Notes: generated from the letters alone by a model not told the origin. Positions 46,759 to 55,555 are shown, numbered from the stretch's first letter. The stretch: 64,000 nt of DNA from JAHRVQ01 sp963976815 (GCA_963976815.1 CAXBLU010000011.1:83576-147575), one strand, 5' to 3'. Made by a program: numbers and translations.

Positions 46759-47592
46759 CTACTGTATATCCAGTATTTGGTTAGCAGCCCGGCTAAAGTT
46801 TTCGTAATCACAATCTTCACCCAGATCAATTTCTTCACCCCGCTGCATCTTGAGTAGCGAAAACTTGCCTGCCGCTGCCTGCATAACCACACCGTTAGGT
46901 GCACCTTCCGAAGATAGATAAAGAACAGCTGGGCTGACTTGTTGGGGTTGCCCCCTCGCAGCGCCGTCTGGCAGAGATTCTGTCATTCGTGTGAGTGCCG
47001 CGGGAACAAGACAATTCACATGGATTCCCTTTCTCGAGCCTTCTAGCTTCAACACATTCATCAAACCGATTAGGCCCATTTTTGCCGCGGCATAATTGGA
47101 TTGCCCAAAGTTGCCGAACAGCCCTGATTCAGAGCTCGTCAGCACAACTCTGCCCCAACCCTTCTCAGCTAAAATCGGCCAGGCCGCATGGGTTACAAAT
47201 ACGGCACCCATGAGGTGAACATCTAGTACCGCACGAAAATTTTCCATGGTGACATTGGCAAATGTTTTATCTCGAAGAATGCCGGCGTTGTTGACAACTA
47301 TGTCGATGGTACCGAATGACTCAACCGCAAAATCAACAATGTCTGCGGCGCTCGATTCTGATGCCACCGAATGGGTACTGGCAACCGCGGCACCACCGCT
47401 TGCGCGTATTTCATCGACAACGGTTTGAGCCGTGTGCCCGGAGCCTGTGCCATCGATTGCACCACCCAGGTCATTGACCACAACCCGTGCTCCACGCCGA
47501 GCAAATTCAAGCGCATGGGATCGCCCTAGCCCACCACCGGCGCCGGTGACAATAACAACCTTGCCTGAAAATTCTCCATCAGTATTTGGCAT
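46759..47592 (-). CDS. SDR dehydrogenase, MFE-2-type (3R)-hydroxyacyl-CoA dehydrogenase
   Basis: 277 residues. The N-terminus resembles the dehydrogenase domain of peroxisomal multifunctional enzyme 2 (HSD17B4): VIVTGAGGGLGRSHALEFARRGA, then VVVNDLGG and VNNAGILRDKTF. It has the catalytic Ser in TSSESGLFG and Tyr/Lys in NYAAAKMGLIGL. The C-terminal segment reads AAGKFSLLKMQRGEEI, as in MFE-2 relatives. It probably oxidises (3R)-hydroxyacyl-CoAs. It is translated directly ahead of the GNAT gene. Confidence 0.85.
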   Translation of the reverse strand: MPNTDGEFSGKVVIVTGAGGGLGRSHALEFARRGARVVVNDLGGAIDGTGSGHTAQTVVDEIRASGGAAVASTHSVASESSAADIVDFAVESFGTIDIVVNNAGILRDKTFANVTMENFRAVLDVHLMGAVFVTHAAWPILAEKGWGRVVLTSSESGLFGNFGQSNYAAAKMGLIGLMNVLKLEGSRKGIHVNCLVPAALTRMTESLPDGAARGQPQQVSPAVLYLSSEGAPNGVVMQAAAGKFSLLKMQRGEEIDLGEDCDYENFSRAANQILDIQ

Positions 47593-47635
47593 AGATATGC
47601 GCCATTGGAGTCGATTTCAAAATATTAACTCAATT

Positions 47636-48157
47636 TTACCCTGGGCGGCGAACCATAATCGTATAGGGAACCCTATGATTCGTATCTAAAAACTGGCTGG
47701 TTATTTCGAAGCCTAGACGATGGTAAATGCGAATGGCTCTCGAATTGAAGTTTGCTACCGTGAGCCGTAATGGGTTGGCGGCGAGGGTTTCCGTGGCGTA
47801 TGCGACAATGGCTCGAAAAAATTGAGTCCCACGCCCCTGATAGATAAGCTCCGGACGCATGCCTAAGCCGATATCTAATGCTGGTTCCTCATAGCAACCA
47901 CCGGCTACCTGACCATCCTCGCCAAAGGAACAAAAGCCAACAAACCCGTACTCGGCATCTCGGATGCCATAAAAACCATTGGCAGGATCAACAAATTCCT
48001 GAATAAGCGCGTCAATATCCTCAGGTTCCGGCGGATCATAAAAATCATAGGGGACTGGATAGCGCCAATCCAAAATATCTCGAGCTTCCTCCTCCGTCAG
48101 GGGCTGGATCCGATAGCTTGCGGTCGAGAGACTCGTTGTAGAAAAGCTAAAATCCAA
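47636..48157 (-). CDS. GNAT acetyltransferase
   Basis: 173 residues. The acetyl-CoA loop is LGMRPELIYQGRGTQFF with IGVC-type neighbours, followed by LRLTVANFNSRAIRIYHRLGFEIT, the characteristic GNAT motif B end. The N-terminus (YRIQPLTEEEARDILDWRYP) is typical of ElaA/RimI-like relatives. Substrate unknown. It stands upstream of the MFE-2-like SDR with 43 bases between them. Confidence 0.85.
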   Translation of the reverse strand: MDFSFSTTSLSTASYRIQPLTEEEARDILDWRYPVPYDFYDPPEPEDIDALIQEFVDPANGFYGIRDAEYGFVGFCSFGEDGQVAGGCYEEPALDIGLGMRPELIYQGRGTQFFRAIVAYATETLAANPLRLTVANFNSRAIRIYHRLGFEITSQFLDTNHRVPYTIMVRRPG

Positions 48158-48262
48158 CAGTTCAACTCATTCGCAATAAACAAGCTTGCTATCCTATTGG
48201 AGGGTGAAATACTCTGCAATATCATCCGGTCCGATAGTGTAGTCATAGGTTAAGGTTCTTGT

Positions 48263-48856
48263 ATGATTAAGTTGATGAACAAATTGATGCACAAATTTCT
48301 CGTGAACGCAGTCACTCTGTTCACGATTCTATTCAGTCCGTTGGCGATCAGTGAAGAATTTGACTGGGCGCCCAGTATCAACCCTGGTGACACGTTCCCG
48401 GCATTCTCTCTGGGTGACCAGGACGGATTGGAACAAACAAACGCCAGTATCAGCGGTGAAAACGGCTATCTTATTCAGTTTAATCGTTCAGTTGTCTGGT
48501 GAGGATTCTGCAAACGACAACTCGTGCAGTTGTCCGAATACACACCGAAGTTTGAGGCGATAGGCATTAAGGTACTGACGGTGACTTACGATAGTCAGGC
48601 AGATGCCAAGAAATTCTATGATCGTAATCAGTTAGCCTACCCAATTTTATTTGACGAGCAAAGCACGTTGATCAAAGAGTTAGGCATTCTGAACACGGGA
48701 CCGAAACCCGGAGATGCGGCTTATGGCATTCCTTATCCCGGTCTATTCCTTGTCGATAGCGATGGAAAAGTGTTCGCAAAATTCGCCGAGAAGAGCTTTA
48801 AAGACAGACCCAACTATGACGGCATACTGAGTACTGCCGAGAAACTCAGCCAATAG
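48263..48856 (+). CDS. AhpC/TSA-fold thiol redox protein, candidate selenoprotein (TGA = Sec80, UxxC)
   Basis: Read through the TGA at 48500-48502 this gives 197 residues. An N-terminal hydrophobic signal (about 10-30, FLVNAVTLFTILFSPLA) suggests export. The fold is AhpC/TSA or thioredoxin-like, with an extended sheet ending GIPYPGLFLVDSDGKVFAKF. The Cys-containing homologues carry WCPFCRRQL-type sequences; here the codons read VVW-[TGA]-GFCKRQL, so the TGA takes the first Cys of the CxxC and gives UGFC. Both sides stay open and in one frame. A 7-bp perfect hairpin follows (separate entry). RBS AGGTTAAGG precedes the ATG. A Cys-to-stop pseudogene is possible but less likely. Confidence 0.82.
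48516..48534 (+). promoter_or_regulatory. Candidate bacterial SECIS hairpin in the UxxC gene
   Basis: gacaact (48516-48522) and agttgtc (48528-48534) pair perfectly over 7 bp around the loop cgtgc (48523-48527), and the loop starts 21 bases after the TGA. Stem length, loop size, G among the first two loop bases and distance all fit the bacterial SECIS pattern. Confidence 0.65.
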
Positions 48857-48920
48857 GTCTACTGGCTTGAAAGCTTCATGTTCGCTATCCTGCTGGCTCA
48901 AGAACTAGTGAGATAGCAAC

Positions 48921-50321
48921 ATGAATCGAGCCCTTTTGCTCCTTAGCATTCTGTGTCTGACACAGCCTTCATTTGCCCAGAGCCAACCAATGGATTGGCA
49001 GGCTTTCGAAGCCCGAAGCTTACAAACCCTGGTGGATTTGATCCAACTGGATACCTCCCAACCGGCGGGTAACGAATATCTCGCCACAGATTACCTCGCA
49101 AAAAGACTCAAAGCAGCTGGCATACCCTATAAGACCTATGAGCCCGTAAAAGGCCGAACCAGCATCGTTGCGCGGCTTAAGGGTAACGGCAGCAAAGCAC
49201 CGGTCTTGCTCCTCGGGCATACGGATGTTGTCACCATCGAACGTGAAAATTGGACCTTTGAACCCTTCAGCGGCACCGTCGCCGAGGGAAAAATATTTGG
49301 ACGAGGTGCCTCGGATGATAAAGGCATCGTCGCCGGTAGCTTCGAAGTCCTGCTAGCCCTGAAAGAACTCAATGTACCTTTAGACCGCGATGTTATTTTT
49401 CTCGGTGTGGCTGATGAAGAAGCCGGCGGTACCCTCGGCATCACTTATCTTGTTGAGCATCATCTCGATGACATCAAAGCAGAGTTTGCTTTTAATGAAG
49501 GCGGCGGCGGCGCAATTGATCTAGAGACCAACAAATATATTAATTTCTCAATCAGCACCGCAGAAAAAACCCCACGCCGGGCAAAACTGATTGTCGACGG
49601 CAAGGCGGGACATGGCTCAATTCCAACCAGAGATAATGCAATCGGCGTGATGGCACGGGCGGTTGCTCGATTATTTGATAGTCCCCTGCCGATGGAACTC
49701 AACGATACTACTCGGACTTACTTCACACGGCTCGCTGCAACCAGACCCGACGCTGAAGCAGAGGTCTATCGTAAAATTCTTGAACCTAGTCCTTCTTTAG
49801 AAACCCAGGAGCAACTTCGAGATATTAATCCCTACTTTTTTTCGATTATTCGAACTTCGGTCTCACCAACTATTTTCCAGGGGGGCTATCAGCGAAACGT
49901 TATTCCTTCAAGAGCAGAAGCGACTCTAGACATCCGTGCACTGCCGGGAACGGACCCTGAAGTCATGTGGGCTGCCATTAGCAAAATCATTGACGACCCC
50001 AACGTTCGCATAGAACCTATGGCAGTGACCCGGCCCGCCCATGATCCAGCATCCCTGACTACACCGTTGTTTAACGCGATTGAACGGGTCATCAAACAGG
50101 AGTTCCCTGAAGCCGTAGTCTTGCCCACCATGTCCACGGGAGCCACGGACTCCGCGCAGTTAAGAGCCGCCGGTATTCCCACATATGGATTTGGTCCCGG
50201 CCGCTATCTGGGGGAAAGCAACGGCGTCCACGGTAACGATGAGTTTCTTCGCATCAAGGGCTACAACGACTACCTAAAATTGCTGTGGCTTATCGTCAAC
50301 GATGTGGCTGCTACTAAATAG
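48921..50321 (+). CDS. M20 family metallopeptidase, exported
   Basis: 466 residues with a signal peptide (about 1-20, ending PSFAQS). M20 motifs: LLGHTDVV (metal His/Asp), GRGASDDKG (metal Asp), VADEEAGG (catalytic Glu and metal Glu), AGHGSIPT in the dimerisation domain, and GATDSAQLRAAGIPTYGFG near the end. It hydrolyses peptides or N-acyl amino acids with two zinc ions in the periplasm. It starts 64 bases after the candidate selenoprotein on the same strand, so co-expression is possible. Confidence 0.9.
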   Translation: MNRALLLLSILCLTQPSFAQSQPMDWQAFEARSLQTLVDLIQLDTSQPAGNEYLATDYLAKRLKAAGIPYKTYEPVKGRTSIVARLKGNGSKAPVLLLGHTDVVTIERENWTFEPFSGTVAEGKIFGRGASDDKGIVAGSFEVLLALKELNVPLDRDVIFLGVADEEAGGTLGITYLVEHHLDDIKAEFAFNEGGGGAIDLETNKYINFSISTAEKTPRRAKLIVDGKAGHGSIPTRDNAIGVMARAVARLFDSPLPMELNDTTRTYFTRLAATRPDAEAEVYRKILEPSPSLETQEQLRDINPYFFSIIRTSVSPTIFQGGYQRNVIPSRAEATLDIRALPGTDPEVMWAAISKIIDDPNVRIEPMAVTRPAHDPASLTTPLFNAIERVIKQEFPEAVVLPTMSTGATDSAQLRAAGIPTYGFGPGRYLGESNGVHGNDEFLRIKGYNDYLKLLWLIVNDVAATK

Positions 50322-50353
50322 ATAAGTAAACAGCCTTGAGCGGGTAAACAGCC

Positions 50354-51475
50354 CTATACCATATAGGTTTTTGATTTCTCAAAGCTTGCCTCGGCCGAGT
50401 GAACGATATCCATAAAGATATCTTTTGCCGGCCGAACCGCTCGAATCATACCCATGCCTTGCCCCGCAAACCCCGGATTGATATCAGCTCGACCATCACG
50501 GCTCGCAGCCGCCATCACCGGTCCAGCAACAGCGCCCTGATAAGGCATTGGTAACGGGTTTATATCAGCATGCTCCCAGGCATCGGTCCATTTGCTGCGA
50601 ATAATCCTCGCGGGTTTACCCGTTACAGAACGGGAGATCACTGTCCCTTCTTCCGTACCTTCAACCAGTGCCTCTTTTTGGTGGGGCAATATCCCAGATT
50701 CTTCAGCCGCCAGAAATGCCGTTCCAATCCAGGCGCCTGCTGCACCTAACATCATCGCCGCCGCAACACCGCGACCATCACAGATACCACCTGCACCCAG
50801 GACCGGAATATCACCTACCGCATCGACAACCTGGGGAATTAAGGACATAGCGCCAACAGGGGAATTATGGCCCCCGGCATCATGACCCTGGGCAACAATC
50901 ACATCGAGCTTAATCGACGCCACCTGAACCGCATGTCGAACAGCACCGACCACTGCCATTACTTTGGTACCGTTATAACGAAACTCATCCATCCACGGGC
51001 CGGGACTGCCAAGCCCCGCGGCATAAACCGGCACCCTCTCATCCACGATCACCTGCATTTGCGCTTCAAAAAATTCTTTACTGAACACCGGCAAGCCGCC
51101 TTCACGCCTGGGTCCATTAGGCGAGGACTTCAGTGCTTCCCGATCCATGAATTCCTGGGCAAATGCCATATGGCCTTTTAGCTTTTCCATTGGATCATCA
51201 CGATCAGTTCCACCCTCACCTGCCTTTTGCGCGGCACGGCGCACAGAAGCCGGTAGCAAAGTATCCACACCAAAGGGCTTATCCGTCAGACTGCGGGTCC
51301 TTTGGATCCATTCGCGAAGTTCTTCCGGCTGACAGGCTGCAGCACCCAGAACGCCGAGTCCGCCAGCGTTGGAAACCGCAGCTGCCAATTCAGGTGTACT
51401 TGCGCCACCCATTCCAGCAAGCACAATGGGATATTCAATTTCGAGAATGTCACAGACTTTGCTATGGAGCTTCAT
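50354..51475 (-). CDS. Nitronate monooxygenase-like flavin enzyme
   Basis: 373 residues, TIM barrel. Family motifs: PIVLAGMGGASTPELAAAVSNAGGLGVLG (N-terminal FMN site), VIVAQGHDAGGHNS (about residue 195) and PVLGAGGICDGRGVAAAMMLGAAGAWIGTAFLAAEES. The enzyme binds FMN and oxidises nitroalkanes, or belongs to the FabK enoyl-reductase branch of the same fold. It is convergent with the M20 gene and divergent from AlaX. Confidence 0.88.
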   Translation of the reverse strand: MKLHSKVCDILEIEYPIVLAGMGGASTPELAAAVSNAGGLGVLGAAACQPEELREWIQRTRSLTDKPFGVDTLLPASVRRAAQKAGEGGTDRDDPMEKLKGHMAFAQEFMDREALKSSPNGPRREGGLPVFSKEFFEAQMQVIVDERVPVYAAGLGSPGPWMDEFRYNGTKVMAVVGAVRHAVQVASIKLDVIVAQGHDAGGHNSPVGAMSLIPQVVDAVGDIPVLGAGGICDGRGVAAAMMLGAAGAWIGTAFLAAEESGILPHQKEALVEGTEEGTVISRSVTGKPARIIRSKWTDAWEHADINPLPMPYQGAVAGPVMAAASRDGRADINPGFAGQGMGMIRAVRPAKDIFMDIVHSAEASFEKSKTYMV

Positions 51476-51569
51476 TGCGCTACCTTATTGTTTTGAGTGA
51501 ACCCATTTCACCAAATTGGTGCAGCAAGTGCTACTAACAGCGTGACGGATGAAACAACGGAATTCAGAT

Positions 51570-52280
51570 ATGGACAATCAGCCTGCCTACTACCGAGATA
51601 GCTATTTGCAGGATCTCGACACGACAATTACCGCCATCAACGGTAAACAGGTCATTTGTGAGGATACAATTTTCTATCCCGAGGGCGGCGGTCAACCCGG
51701 CGATAGCGGGCAACTGCAAACCCCAGACAGAACAATTTCTATTCTTGATACAAAAAGAGACAAGGTCACTGGCGAGATCCAGCACGAAGTTGAGGATGCT
51801 TCGGACCTAAAGGTTGGCCAGCGCATCACACTGACCCTCGATTGGGACAGACGCTACGCCCATATGCGAATGCACACAGCATTGCATCTGCTCGGATCGT
51901 TGATACCAGTGCCAGTCACCGGCGGATCAATCGGCGCGGCAAAAAGTCGGTTGGATTTTGATCTGGGCGACCACCAAATTGATAAGGTTGATCTCACCAC
52001 GCGAATAAACGAACTGATCACCGCTGGACACACTTTGGAACTTAGCTCTATCACCGATGAAGAGTTAGATGCCAAACCAGAACTGGTGAGAACCATGTCC
52101 GTGCAACCACCTCGAGGCAGCGGTGTTGTGCGTACCGTTCGAATTGGCGACATCGACTATCAGCCCTGCGGCGGCACACACCTAAACAGTGTGTCCGAAA
52201 TCGGGCCAGTTGAGATCAGCAAGATTGAGAATAAGGGTAAGCGGAATCGGAGGGTTCATTTGGTGTTTCTAACGAGCTGA
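51570..52280 (+). CDS. AlaX-type alanyl-tRNA editing protein
   Basis: 236 residues from the ATG at 51570. A start at 51549 adds seven residues. Motifs: EDTIFYPEGGGQPGDSG (editing-domain entrance), the Zn-binding HTALHLL (HxxxH) and QPCGGTHLN (CxxxH). AlaX hydrolyses Ser- or Gly-tRNA(Ala) that alanyl-tRNA synthetase misloads. The length fits AlaX-M (no synthetase domain). The ending RRVHLVFL is typical. It stands alone. Confidence 0.88.
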   Translation: MDNQPAYYRDSYLQDLDTTITAINGKQVICEDTIFYPEGGGQPGDSGQLQTPDRTISILDTKRDKVTGEIQHEVEDASDLKVGQRITLTLDWDRRYAHMRMHTALHLLGSLIPVPVTGGSIGAAKSRLDFDLGDHQIDKVDLTTRINELITAGHTLELSSITDEELDAKPELVRTMSVQPPRGSGVVRTVRIGDIDYQPCGGTHLNSVSEIGPVEISKIENKGKRNRRVHLVFLTS

Positions 52281-52497
52281 GGAGAGGAGCTTGGTCCCAC
52301 TACTACAGGAAGAACACCTATACAGGAAGAACGCCGAACTCGATTCCTCAACGTTTCGAATTTTGTGTCGAGTCAGCCTGGAAGGCTGCAACGAAAATTG
52401 GGGACGAGCTTTTCAAACATCGTTTGAAGCAGAATGTGCTGGACTTTGACCACCTGGAGAAGCTTAAGTAAGTGCCACTCCACTCTGCCCCATTTCT
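52281..52497. other. Gap after AlaX with a possible short remnant coding stretch
   Basis: An imperfect 17-base duplication (acaggaagaac core) is followed, in one frame, by an open stretch of about 60 codons ending TAA near 52470, without a good start codon. It may be a decayed gene end, and I cannot assign it. No other gene is seen. Confidence 0.3.
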
Positions 52498-52657
52498 TTA
52501 ATCAGCTATTGGCCACTGCTGTGCGTCGTGAAGTACACGCAAGATTTCAATGCAATTTGTACTAGCATGCTCTCGATACACAATGATAAACGGAATGCCA
52601 TCGATAACCAGCTCCCGCGTGTTTCTTAATCTTCCTTGGCGACTGGCTCTGAGAGAT
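52498..52657 (-). pseudogene. RelE/ParE toxin remnant (5' end lost to a RAYT insertion)
   Basis: The last 50 or so codons read RLRNTRELVIDGIPFIIVYR and EILRVLHDAQQWPIAD, the classic ParE/RelE toxin C-terminus. At 52658 the terminal repeat of the Y1 transposase begins, and the first 60-70% of the toxin is missing. No antitoxin is seen. The remnant shows that the RAYT element inserted into, or replaced part of, a toxin-antitoxin locus. Confidence 0.75.
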
Positions 52658-52678
52658 GGGGTCAGAGTAAAGGGACAG
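52658..52678. repeat. RAYT1 left terminal repeat
   Basis: ggggtcagagtaaagggac plus ag, exactly the reverse complement of the 21-base sequence at 53438-53458, which bounds the other end of the element. Confidence 0.85.
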
Positions 52679-52700
52679 AGCGGCTGGCGTTCCAGTAAAG

Positions 52701-53345
52701 TCATCGTTTTAAACTACCGACTTGTTCTCGGAACCTATCCGTACCAAGTACCAAACCTTTTTCTAGACACGCTCGGATTTTCCCCAACACCTCCGTTGCC
52801 ATCGCCTCACTCATCCACTTCCGGTAGTGGGATTGCCGCTCGATTTCACTCACTGCTAACTCTGAATACAATACATGTGGCGTCCACATCTTTACCTTTA
52901 CGCCAAACGCATGTGCACGGTAACTAGACCACTTGTAATCACCAGGATCATTAACCATCCCAGCCCGAACGGGATTAAGTTCGATGTATCTAAGACAATT
53001 CAGGAAATACTCCTCTTCCTGAACAACACTGGATTTATAGCGCCCTTCGAACAGTGTCCCAGTTCGTTGATAACCATAGTTAAAATAACGCACGTACAAT
53101 CGTCCTAGCGTTTGCATAAGTTTTGACACACCAATCTCGTCTTTCGGTGTCAGTAACAAATGAACATGGTTCGTCATCAAAACCCAACCGTGTATTTCAA
53201 CATCAAATTTCTTCGCATACTCACCCAACCAATTCGCGTAAGCGGCCATATCCGCGTCCTTACCAAAACAAACCTGCCGATTGTTGCCCCGTTGAACAAC
53301 GTGGATCGGCATACCCGCAGGACAAAATCGAGGGCGACGTGGCAT
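52701..53345 (-). CDS. Y1 REP-associated transposase (RAYT)
   Basis: 214 residues, the TnpA-REP family. The HUH motif is MTNHVHLLLTP (about residues 55-65), and the catalytic Tyr is in the TLFEGRYKSSVV segment after RYFNYGYQRTG. The start PRRPRFCPAGMPIHVVQRGN is typical of RAYTs. Such proteins nick single-stranded DNA at REP-type palindromes. It is about 90% identical by eye to the copy at 54115-54759. Both copies carry the same flanking repeats. Confidence 0.9.
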   Translation of the reverse strand: MPRRPRFCPAGMPIHVVQRGNNRQVCFGKDADMAAYANWLGEYAKKFDVEIHGWVLMTNHVHLLLTPKDEIGVSKLMQTLGRLYVRYFNYGYQRTGTLFEGRYKSSVVQEEEYFLNCLRYIELNPVRAGMVNDPGDYKWSSYRAHAFGVKVKMWTPHVLYSELAVSEIERQSHYRKWMSEAMATEVLGKIRACLEKGLVLGTDRFREQVGSLKR

Positions 53346-53437
53346 ACGTTCTCTCCGAAAGTTTTACGAAACAAAACTCTCCCACTACTCGCAACTTCTC
53401 TTTGTAAGCCATTACACATTCATCCTGCCCGTTTAAT

Positions 53438-53458
53438 CTGTCCCTTTACTCTGACCCC
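53438..53458. repeat. RAYT1 right terminal repeat
   Basis: ctgtccctttactctgac followed by ccc. Reverse complement of the left repeat. It is read as the final codons and stop of the cyclic-nucleotide-binding gene. Confidence 0.85.
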
Positions 53459-53943
53459 ATTTCTTGTTGTGTTGAAGCGCTGTTATCGTTTGCGCCCAAT
53501 ACCATATTCGCTAATTTAAAAATGATTTGATCTTTGAATTTTTCCCGTACACCAGGCCCCAGGTTACCGAGCATTCTGCGATTTACCTGCAGCAAAATGC
53601 AGAGGGTTTTTGCAGTGATATGGGACGATCGCGGTGTGTTTAGAATGAATGAAATTTCCCCGAAAAAATCACCGGGTCCCACTTCCGCGAGCTCTGTGGG
53701 ATTGTGTTCCAGAGAAACTGCGGCTGTGCCGCTGAGCAGGATGTAAAAATCATGATCCAGTGATCCTTGCTCAACGATTTTCTCCCCATCTTTGGCTACG
53801 TAAAAGGCGGCATGTTGAACCAATTGTTCTTTTTCTGTCATATCAAACGCACGGAAAAACGGAATTTTGCCAAGCAATAGGACGATCTGTCCGTGGGTGA
53901 GTTTCGTGGTTTTCTGCATTGCTGCTCCCTTTGTGTAGCTCAC
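53446..53943 (-). CDS. Cyclic-nucleotide-binding domain protein
   Basis: 165 residues, mostly a single cNMP domain (about 20-140): FYVAKDGEKIVEQGSLDHDFYILLSGT, GPGDFFGEISFILNTPRSSHITAKT with the FGE and PR-S-H phosphate cassette. There is no visible output domain. The last residues (QQEMGSE, then stop) are encoded by the RAYT terminal repeat at 53446-53458, so the original C-terminus may have been cut off by the insertion. It may bind cAMP or cGMP. Confidence 0.82.
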   Translation of the reverse strand: MSYTKGAAMQKTTKLTHGQIVLLLGKIPFFRAFDMTEKEQLVQHAAFYVAKDGEKIVEQGSLDHDFYILLSGTAAVSLEHNPTELAEVGPGDFFGEISFILNTPRSSHITAKTLCILLQVNRRMLGNLGPGVREKFKDQIIFKLANMVLGANDNSASTQQEMGSE

Positions 53944-54071
53944 ACAAATTCAAATGTTACGCAGTTGTGTATAAAGCATAGCAGCATGGTGGAAACTAGC
54001 TAAGGCGAGCTGAATATCAGCTATGACGGTCTATTGTGCCGAGAGAAATGGGGTCGAGAAATGTGAGAGAT

Positions 54072-54872
54072 GGGGTCAGAGTAAAGAGACAGAGCGGCTG
54101 GCGTTCCAGTAAAGTCATCGCATCAACCCACTGACTTGTTCACGGAACCTATCCGTACCAAGTACCAAACCTTTTTCCAAACACGCTCGAATTTTTCCTA
54201 ACACCTCCGTTGCCATCGCTTCGCTCATCCACTTTCGGTAATGAGACTGCCGCGCGATATCGCTCGTTCCCAAATCTGAGTACAACGCGTGAGGTGACCA
54301 TATCTTTGCCTTTACCCCAAATGCATGCGCTCGGTAACTTGACCACTTGTAGTCGCCTGGATCATTCACCATCCCAGCCCGAACCGGATTGAGTTCGATG
54401 TATCTCAGGCAATTCAATAAATATTCCTCTTGTTGAACAACACTTGATTTGTAGCGCCCTTCAAACAGCGTCCCAGTTCTCTGATAACCATAGTTAAAAT
54501 AGCGGACGTACAAGCGGCCCAATGTTTGCATCAGCTTCGAGACACCGGCCTCATCCTTCGGCGTCAGCAACAAATGAACATGATTCGTCATCAAAACCCA
54601 ACCATGTACTTCAACCTCAAATTTCTTTGCATACTCACCTAACCAATTCGCATAAGCGGCCATATCCGCTTCCTTAGCAAAACAAACCTGCCGATTGTTT
54701 CCAATCGGCACAACGTGGACCGGCAAACCCGCTGGACAGAACCGAGGTCGACGTGGCATATCCCATTCCTAAAAGTTTTACGAAACCAAACTCTGCCACA
54801 ATCAAAATCTTCTCTTTGTAAGACATCACTCATCCTTCATGTCCGTTTACTCTGTCCCTTTACTCTGACCCC
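54072..54872. mobile_element. RAYT element copy 2
   Basis: Bounded by the 21-base repeat (one mismatch) at 54072-54092 and its exact reverse complement partner at 54852-54872. A partial extra copy of the left end lies at about 54042-54055, and a 20-base direct duplication of the right end at 54861-54880/54881-54900. It is the same length as copy 1. Confidence 0.8.
54115..54759 (-). CDS. Y1 REP-associated transposase (RAYT), copy 2
   Basis: 214 residues, same length and motifs as copy 1 (HUH in MTNHVHLLLTP, Tyr in FEGRYKSSVV). Differences from copy 1 are spread along the protein, for example the start reads PAGLPVHVVPIGNN, where the usual Q-R-G-N is changed. The gene is intact and may be active. 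The two copies are oriented the same way. Confidence 0.88.
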   Translation of the reverse strand: MPRRPRFCPAGLPVHVVPIGNNRQVCFAKEADMAAYANWLGEYAKKFEVEVHGWVLMTNHVHLLLTPKDEAGVSKLMQTLGRLYVRYFNYGYQRTGTLFEGRYKSSVVQQEEYLLNCLRYIELNPVRAGMVNDPGDYKWSSYRAHAFGVKAKIWSPHALYSDLGTSDIARQSHYRKWMSEAMATEVLGKIRACLEKGLVLGTDRFREQVSGLMR

Positions 54873-54900
54873 ATTTCTTGTACTCTGACCCCATTTCTTG
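54852..54900. repeat. RAYT2 right end with tandem duplication
   Basis: The right terminal repeat (54852-54872) continues to 54880, and 54861-54880 is repeated exactly at 54881-54900. Confidence 0.85.
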
Positions 54901-54917
54901 GCGAGCGCGCAGGACGA

Positions 54918-55024
54918 CGCAGGAATTGCACTCACGCAATCCTTAGGTTTTGTCTTCATGTTCACAACCGATCTTGCCAATCCATACTCCTAACAGTTTT
55001 ACCCTGTCCCTTTACTCTGACCCC
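54918..55024 (+). repeat. Direct repeat copy 1, downstream of the Rhs/immunity module
   Basis: A 107-base sequence that ends in the RAYT terminal sequence (55004-55024). It contains a short hairpin (attgc/gcaat around actcac). It is closely similar to 57844-57964 in the same orientation. Confidence 0.75.
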
Positions 55025-55030
55025 GAAAAT

Positions 55031-55555
55031 TCAAATCTTTTTTAACATCAATGGTAGCTCAGATTGCTTTGAATCAACTGAGAGGTAGATCGAAAGCTCT
55101 GGAATTGTCCAACTAACACTATCTATAGAGTTAACTCGAATAACTTGTCGACCATCTATGGATATTATTTCAACATCATCATTTACAATTTCACCCAGTC
55201 GGAACTTAGATATAAGTGAATTTGAGTTTTCAAACTCTGTCCTAGACAATGTTTGAAAAGTAACTATTCGACCAGATGTCATAAGCCTTACCGAGAGCAT
55301 GGGTGGGTATTCAGAATTGTCTATCGGAATAATCCCATACGCTCGACTGCCAAAGTCTCCCTCCTCCCAATAGACCAGCAATTCTTCCACCGCACTAACC
55401 TCCACATTTTCGAACACAATTTTGTCCGCTCCCCAGAAGTAACTTTGACCAAGAAAGAAGACTTCATTTCTAAAAATCACACTGAGCAACATAAGAACAG
55501 CTAGAAAAAGAGCAATCCATGATTTCGGAGATTGAGAAACGCGCATTATGGACAC
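55031..55555 (-). CDS. Small membrane protein, putative immunity partner of the Rhs protein
   Basis: 174 residues from the start at 55555, or 171 from the ATG at 55546, which overlaps the Rhs stop codon by one base (TAATG). One N-terminal TM helix (about residues 12-33, SWIALFLAVLMLLSVIF) is followed by a beta-rich domain of about 130 residues with no Cys. I do not recognise the family. The position directly after the Rhs C-terminal toxin region and the coupling suggest an immunity protein. Sequence alone does not prove this. Confidence 0.6.
   Translation of the reverse strand: MSIMRVSQSPKSWIALFLAVLMLLSVIFRNEVFFLGQSYFWGADKIVFENVEVSAVEELLVYWEEGDFGSRAYGIIPIDNSEYPPMLSVRLMTSGRIVTFQTLSRTEFENSNSLISKFRLGEIVNDDVEIISIDGRQVIRVNSIDSVSWTIPELSIYLSVDSKQSELPLMLKKI

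Larger units (their letters stand above)
52658..53458. mobile_element. REP-associated tyrosine transposase element (RAYT copy 1)
   Basis: An 801-base unit bounded by exact 21-base inverted repeats that carries the transposase gene 52701-53345. It is inserted between a toxin remnant and a cyclic-nucleotide-binding gene, and its right end contributes the last codons and stop of that gene. Confidence 0.8.

Noticed and set aside
53446..53943. Cyclic-nucleotide-binding gene as an intact CRP-like regulator
   Set aside because: No helix-turn-helix follows the cNMP domain, and the C-terminus is supplied by the mobile element.
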